From Bos javanicus (taxonomy: Eukaryota; Chordata; Mammalia; Artiodactyla; Bovidae), in assembly GCF_032452875.1 (NCBI RefSeq), contig NC_083868.1, positions 120,168,312 to 120,232,311 on the forward strand: a DNA stretch of 64,000 nt, written 5' to 3'. This document shows positions 59,600 through 64,000 of the stretch, piece after piece. Positions within the stretch are counted from its first letter, which is position 1. Each line of letters starts with the position of its first letter. The notes under the pieces were generated by a model. The model searched no databases. It saw nothing but the letters and a program-made list of their open reading frames with translations, and was not told the origin of the DNA. The translations under genes and the position numbers were made by a program.

Positions 59600-60420
59600 G
59601 GTTGCATAACATTTCACAGCATGAGAGTATCTTAACTGATTCAACCTTTCTCTCCTTAATTGACAATGTAGTTTGCTGATTTATTTTTCCCGCTCATATA
59701 ATGCTACAATAAACATTTTTTTCTTATGTATCTGTGTTTTCAGTTCTGTTTGATAGATTTTGTAAACTGAAATTATTTAGCTAAAGGATATATGTATATG
59801 TATTTACATTCGTATATATATTTTTCAATTTTAATAGATACTACCAAATCTGTTCCAAAGGAGTAATAGTATTTCATACTTCTGCCAACATATATAAGAA
59901 TTCCCATTTCCCCACATTCTCATTAGCACTGAGCATTACATATTAAACACATATACATGTACACATTTTTCCCAGCCTCATGGGTTAAGGAAACTAATAT
60001 GTTACCAGTATTTCCATTTTCATGTTCCTAATCACTAGTGAAGTTAAATATCTTTATTAATAACCATTTTCCACTGGCATCTCCTGTGTGACTTGCTTGT
60101 TTACATCACTGCCAAACTTTATTTTTTGTGTCCTTCTTATCAACCTGTTACTGCTGTACATATTATGCAAATTTTCTCTCAGTCTAATTTGTTTTTATAC
60201 TTTGTTTGTGGTATATTTTCCCACATAGTAAGTTTAAATTTCTTTGTAACAAATCTCTTAATCTTTTCCAGTGATGTTTTCTTTGTTGCTTTTAAGGTTT
60301 CTCCCTCCTCCCCCACAACGTGTTTGTACAGATATTCTCCCAGTTGTCTTGCAAATATTGTTTGTCTTTTACATTAAAATTTTTAATCTACCTAGAATTT
60401 ATGTTTGTAAATGGTATAAC
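59600..60420 (-). mobile_element. Ancient L1M fragment, ORF2 C-terminal complement
   Basis: Degenerate but ordered similarity to the complement of L1 ORF2: CCCCACATTCTCATTAGCAC, CTAATCACTAGTGAAGTTAA and CTTTGTTTGTGGTATATTTT blocks. Confidence 0.65.
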
Positions 60421-60721
60421 AAAATGGTCCATGTTTATGGACCGTCCTGTGACCCAAACTGGCTCATGAGGCACAAGAAGAAAGTGACTGCTGTAAAGAA
60501 CTTTCCTTGTTTCTGTCATGGAGCTTTCACATGTAACGAATTCTTCCTTTCTTCCTCAAGTCAGTTAGGAAGTCTGCAGCACAGACATTGTTGGCAGTGT
60601 CTAGAGATCCCCAGAGGAAGCAGAAGGAAGATGAAACTGCAAAGTTGAAGGCAGAATGGAGAAGCAATTGAGCTATAGAATACAACTCTAAATTTCCAGT
60701 TGATAAGCTAATAAATCTCCT

Positions 60722-60915
60722 TCACTTATGGTTCTTGAACTGCAGTATGAATAAAAATGACATGAAAAGCTCATTAACACATGGGTTCTTGGCCCTACCT
60801 CCCAAGATTTTGATTCAGTAGTTCTAGGATAAGCCCTGAGAATCTGCATTTCTAACAAGATCCCAGGTGACACTAATGCAGCATGCACACTGACCACACT
60901 CTGAGAAACAGAGTC
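60722..60915 (+). mobile_element. MER5A-type hAT-Charlie DNA transposon
   Basis: Clear MER5A blocks: ATTTTGATTCAGTAGTTCTA, GAGAATCTGCATTTCTAACA and CCCAGGTGACACTAATGCAG, and an end resembling CACACTCTGAGAAACA. Non-autonomous and long inactive. Confidence 0.9.
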
Positions 60916-61080
60916 CTGCACCGTTGCAGCCACTTTGAGGCTCATTTTCTTTTATATTCAAGCAAATGCATCATAACTGATACACCATCCTGGGTGTTTT
61001 TTTGTTTTTTTCACTCATGTTCCTCATCCATCACTAAAATGTGTTTGCATATTTATTTACTTAGTTTTATACTTTTATTC

Positions 61081-61280
61081 TGGTGGTTCAGGCAGTAAAG
61101 AATCTGCTATTAATGCAGGAGACCTGGCTTCTATCCCTGGGTCAGGAAGATCCCCTGGAGAAGGGAATAGTAACCCATTCCAGTGTTCTTGCATGGGAAA
61201 TCCCATGGACAGAGGGGTTTGGTGGGCTACCATCCATGGGGTTGCAAAGAGTTGGACATGACTGAGCAACTAACCCTTTC
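61081..61280 (+). mobile_element. Bov-tA SINE
   Basis: Plus-strand copy lacking the first few head bases. Approximate TSD ACTTTTATTC (61071-61080) against ACTTTTTTTC (61281-61290). Confidence 0.9.
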
Positions 61281-61290
61281 ACTTTTTTTC

Positions 61291-61976
61291 ATACTTCTCT
61301 TCATTTATGTCCTTTTCTTTTAGGGTTAATTTATTCCTTAGGTTTGTTAGAGGTTTTGTCAACCAACATAATACTATAAGCATTTATTTTTCTTGTCTCT
61401 GTGTAAAACATGCATGTGTGTACATGTGCAAGTGTGTGTATTATATGTCTATAGTTTTAGGACATTTATTAATATTCAGACAATTAAATAAAATGATAAT
61501 GAAAAATGATTTGCATTGTAATCACTCCGGTTTTTAAGATATAAAATTTTTCACATTCGGGATTCTGGCAGAAGACAGTCAGCACACTCTAAATTTTTCA
61601 CTAATGAAAGTTTAATAGGCAATTTTTAGAAGAGTTAAGATATTTAAAGGAACATGTTTGAGATGAGGAGGCATTCAAGTGAAACATCAAATAAATATTT
61701 TTCATAGATGCAAAATCATAAAATTTATCACCATGAACACAGACAAAAATTAAGAATGTACATTAGCAAGTCAAGTAATAACCTTGAAAAAAGAAAATGT
61801 TGGAAAATGAGTAGAGAAAAAAATTTTCATAAAGTAAACAATTCAATAAAAATAATTTATGATACACTTTCAAAGTAATGTTCTCATAATATTACTCATA
61901 ATAGTCCAAATTATTACATTTCAATGGTGACAGGTCTGCAGGATAAAGAGAAGTAGGCAAGGTTCTTAGCTTATGT
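61291..61976. other. Unique AT-rich intergenic DNA
   Basis: Nothing recognised. Confidence 0.5.
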
Positions 61977-61978
61977 CA

Positions 61979-62510
61979 GTTCAGTTCAGTTCAGTTCAGT
62001 CGCTCAGTCGTGTCCGACTCTTTGTGACCCCATGAATCGCAGCACGCCAGGCCTTCCTGTCCATCACCAACTCCCGGAGTTCACTGAGGCTCACGTCCAT
62101 CAAGTCCGTGATGCCATCCAGCCATCTCATCCTCTGTCGTCCCCTTCTCCTCCTGCCCCCAATCCCTCCCAGGATCAGGGTCTTTTCCAAAGAGTCAACT
62201 CTTCGCATGAGGTGGCCAAAGTACTGGAGTTTCAGCTTTAGCATCAGTCCTTCTGAAGAAATCCCAGGGCTGATCTCCTTCAGAATGGACTGTTTGGACC
62301 TCCTTGCAGTCCAAGGGACTCTCAAGAGTCTTCTCCAACACCACAGTTCAAAAGCATCAATTCTTTGAGCCCAGCCTTCTTCACAGTCCAAGTCTCACAT
62401 CCATACATGACCACAGGAAAAACCATAGCCTTGACTAGACGAACCTTTGTTGGCAAAGTAATGTCTCTGCTTTTGAATATGCTATCTAGGTTGGTCATAA
62501 CTTTCCTTCT
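61979..62510 (-). mobile_element. BovB LINE 3' end fragment
   Basis: Reverse-strand BovB with four CAGTT tail units. The C-terminal domain is open for 131 codons (61996-62391) with the FELWCWRRLLRVPWTARR and GGRRRRGRQRMRW blocks. Truncated at about 62510 in the KVMTNLDS region. One of the better preserved copies. No TSD found. Confidence 0.94.
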
Positions 62511-63747
62511 AAATAATAGTAGAAAAGTGAGTTGAAATATGTATATTAAGATTTTGAGGATATATACTAGGCAGAGAGAGGATTTATGATTTCAACCTAC
62601 AGATGGGGGAAAAAACAACAAGTGATCTTTACAGATCAAATTAAAAGAAGTTGAGGAAAACCCAGCAACAGAACAGAGAAGAATAAGTGTAGTAAGTGAT
62701 ATAAAACAAAATCATATGGCAAGGAAAACTTTAGCATTACAAATCTCAAAAAATAAATTAAGTTCTTTACATAAAAGTTCAAAAAATGTAGCTATAAGAT
62801 TTTTAGAAAGATAAGTACCTTCAAAGTAACATTGTAGAAAGACTGAAAATTAATTGATGGTAGTTAAGTACTCGGCAAATGCAAATGCTAACTCAAAGAA
62901 AGCAGTTATATTATATTGAGATTGGACCAAAGAGAATTGAAGGGGAGGTTCATTAAAAGGGAAAAAGAGGTATATTGGGTACTGATGAAGTTATGAGTCA
63001 CTCTCAGTTGCAAAAGTCGTGAAATTCTGCTAAACAGTTTCAAAAATTTTCAAGGTAAAAACGGATTCAAACATCTGGGGAAATTGATAATTTCACAGTA
63101 GTAGTGGGAGAAACCAAGTGATTTGTCTGACTAAAAGTTGATTTGGTGACTAAAAGTTGAAAAAGATAAAAATCAAGGGTAACAAACATTCTCTGCAGAG
63201 GTCTAGACAGGAAACATTTTAGACTTGAAGAACATGGTCTATGTCACAACTCTACTATTGTAATATGAAAACAGGCAAAAAATAATACAAAAATGAATGA
63301 AAGTGTCTGTGTCTCAATAAAACTTTATTTATAACAGTAGAGAAAGAAAAATAATGTTTCCTTTACCCTGAGTTCTCAGCTGAGACTTTCTGTAGTGAAA
63401 AACAGATAACCAAGAGAAAAAATAGACAGAAGTTCTTTATCATGCCTACTTCACATATACAAAGGAGGTCACAGGAGATACCCAGGGGAAAATGAGCAAA
63501 AAATGCTCCTCTTCTGTGATAGTAGTCAATCTTACCTGGTTGATGAGATAAATAAACTGATAATCATAAACTGATGATGAGATAAATCCCCCTGAGAGGG
63601 GATTTATGAAAACTGAGTTCCTTTTGGATGATCTTTCTTTGAGCAAACAGAAGTTTGGAGAAAGTTTCCTTTTGCATTTGCTGTTTTGCAAGTGCCTTTT
63701 GCTCAAAATAACCAATATACCAAAGTAGCATATTCTGGGGTTGCAAG
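62511..63747. other. Unique AT-rich intergenic DNA
   Basis: No gene. Contains a 10-bp perfect stem with a 6-nt loop at 63582-63607 (ATAAATCCCC arms). Confidence 0.5.
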
Positions 63748-63850
63748 TCCTAATCCCTGGTGGCTCAGATGGTAAAGAATCTGCCTGCAATTCAGGAGAT
63801 GCTGGTTTAATTCCTGGGTCTGGAAAATACCATGGAGAAGGGAATAACTC
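63748..63850 (+). mobile_element. Bov-tA SINE, head fragment
   Basis: tRNA-like head and start of the body (CCCTGGTGGCTCAGATGGTA). The 3' half is absent. Confidence 0.88.
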
Positions 63851-64000
63851 CCTTCAGTCATGGTTTGAGGAAAAACCCTGAGACTTCCTAGTGCAAAGAC
63901 ATTTTCTTCTACTGCAGTGTCCTAATTGTTCCTCTATGCTACCTTCCCTTGAAGGCTCTGGTCAGATTCCTGAATCTCATTCTAACAAGAGTCATCATGC

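Overview
The window is vertebrate, and specifically ruminant (bovid-type), nuclear DNA. The evidence is the repeat content: many copies of the RTE-clade LINE BovB, tRNA-derived Bov-tA SINEs, Bov-A/Bov-A2 SINEs with AGC-repeat tails, CHR-type cetartiodactyl SINEs and a ruminant-type L1 (L1_BT-like 3' end). Cattle, sheep and goat cannot be separated from these. I find no host protein-coding gene, tRNA, rRNA or CRISPR. The longer open frames all fall in BovB reverse transcriptase or L1 sequence. By hand count BovB alone covers about 17 kb of the 64 kb. Family assignments rest on remembered consensus sequences, and ends are accurate to roughly 10-20 bases unless a target-site duplication (TSD) is quoted.

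Layout. 1-8.8 kb: four BovB pieces, an old L1 split by a CHR SINE, and several Bov-tA SINEs. 8.8-10.9 kb: a CHR-type SINE split by a solo retroviral LTR, itself split by a BovB. 11.1-14.4 kb: L1 3' fragments, SINEs and AT-rich unique DNA. 14.4-20.5 kb: the largest composite, a BovB of near full length with its 5' half inverted, flanked by an 11-bp TSD and carrying a later L1. 20.6-22.2 kb: another BovB, and an ancient repeat interrupted by a SINE and an L1. 22.2-28.4 kb: mostly unique AT-rich DNA. 28.4-31.6 kb: BovB cluster. 31.6-42.8 kb: unique DNA, a three-SINE cluster, an ORF1-only (HAL1-like) LINE with its 5' UTR, L1 remnants and one BovB end. 42.8-47.6 kb: the longest stretch without recent repeats. 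47.6-58.1 kb: old L1, four BovB copies and a triple nest of SINE, BovB and SINE. 58.3-64 kb: MLT1 LTR, old L1, MER5A, Bov-tA, a last BovB end and unique DNA.

Nothing here works together as an operon or pathway. The functional link is parasitic: BovB machinery is thought to mobilise Bov-tA/Bov-A SINEs through shared 3' tails. Every BovB copy is broken by 5' truncation, frameshift or changed catalytic residues. The most interesting material is structural: BovB insertion junctions that record unusual events. These are a 5' inversion with an 11-bp TSD across 6 kb, a second probable inversion, and a third junction where a 70-bp inverted copy of the target DNA brackets a tiny inverted BovB fragment. 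I see no credible undescribed gene system; these junctions are the best candidates for new biology.
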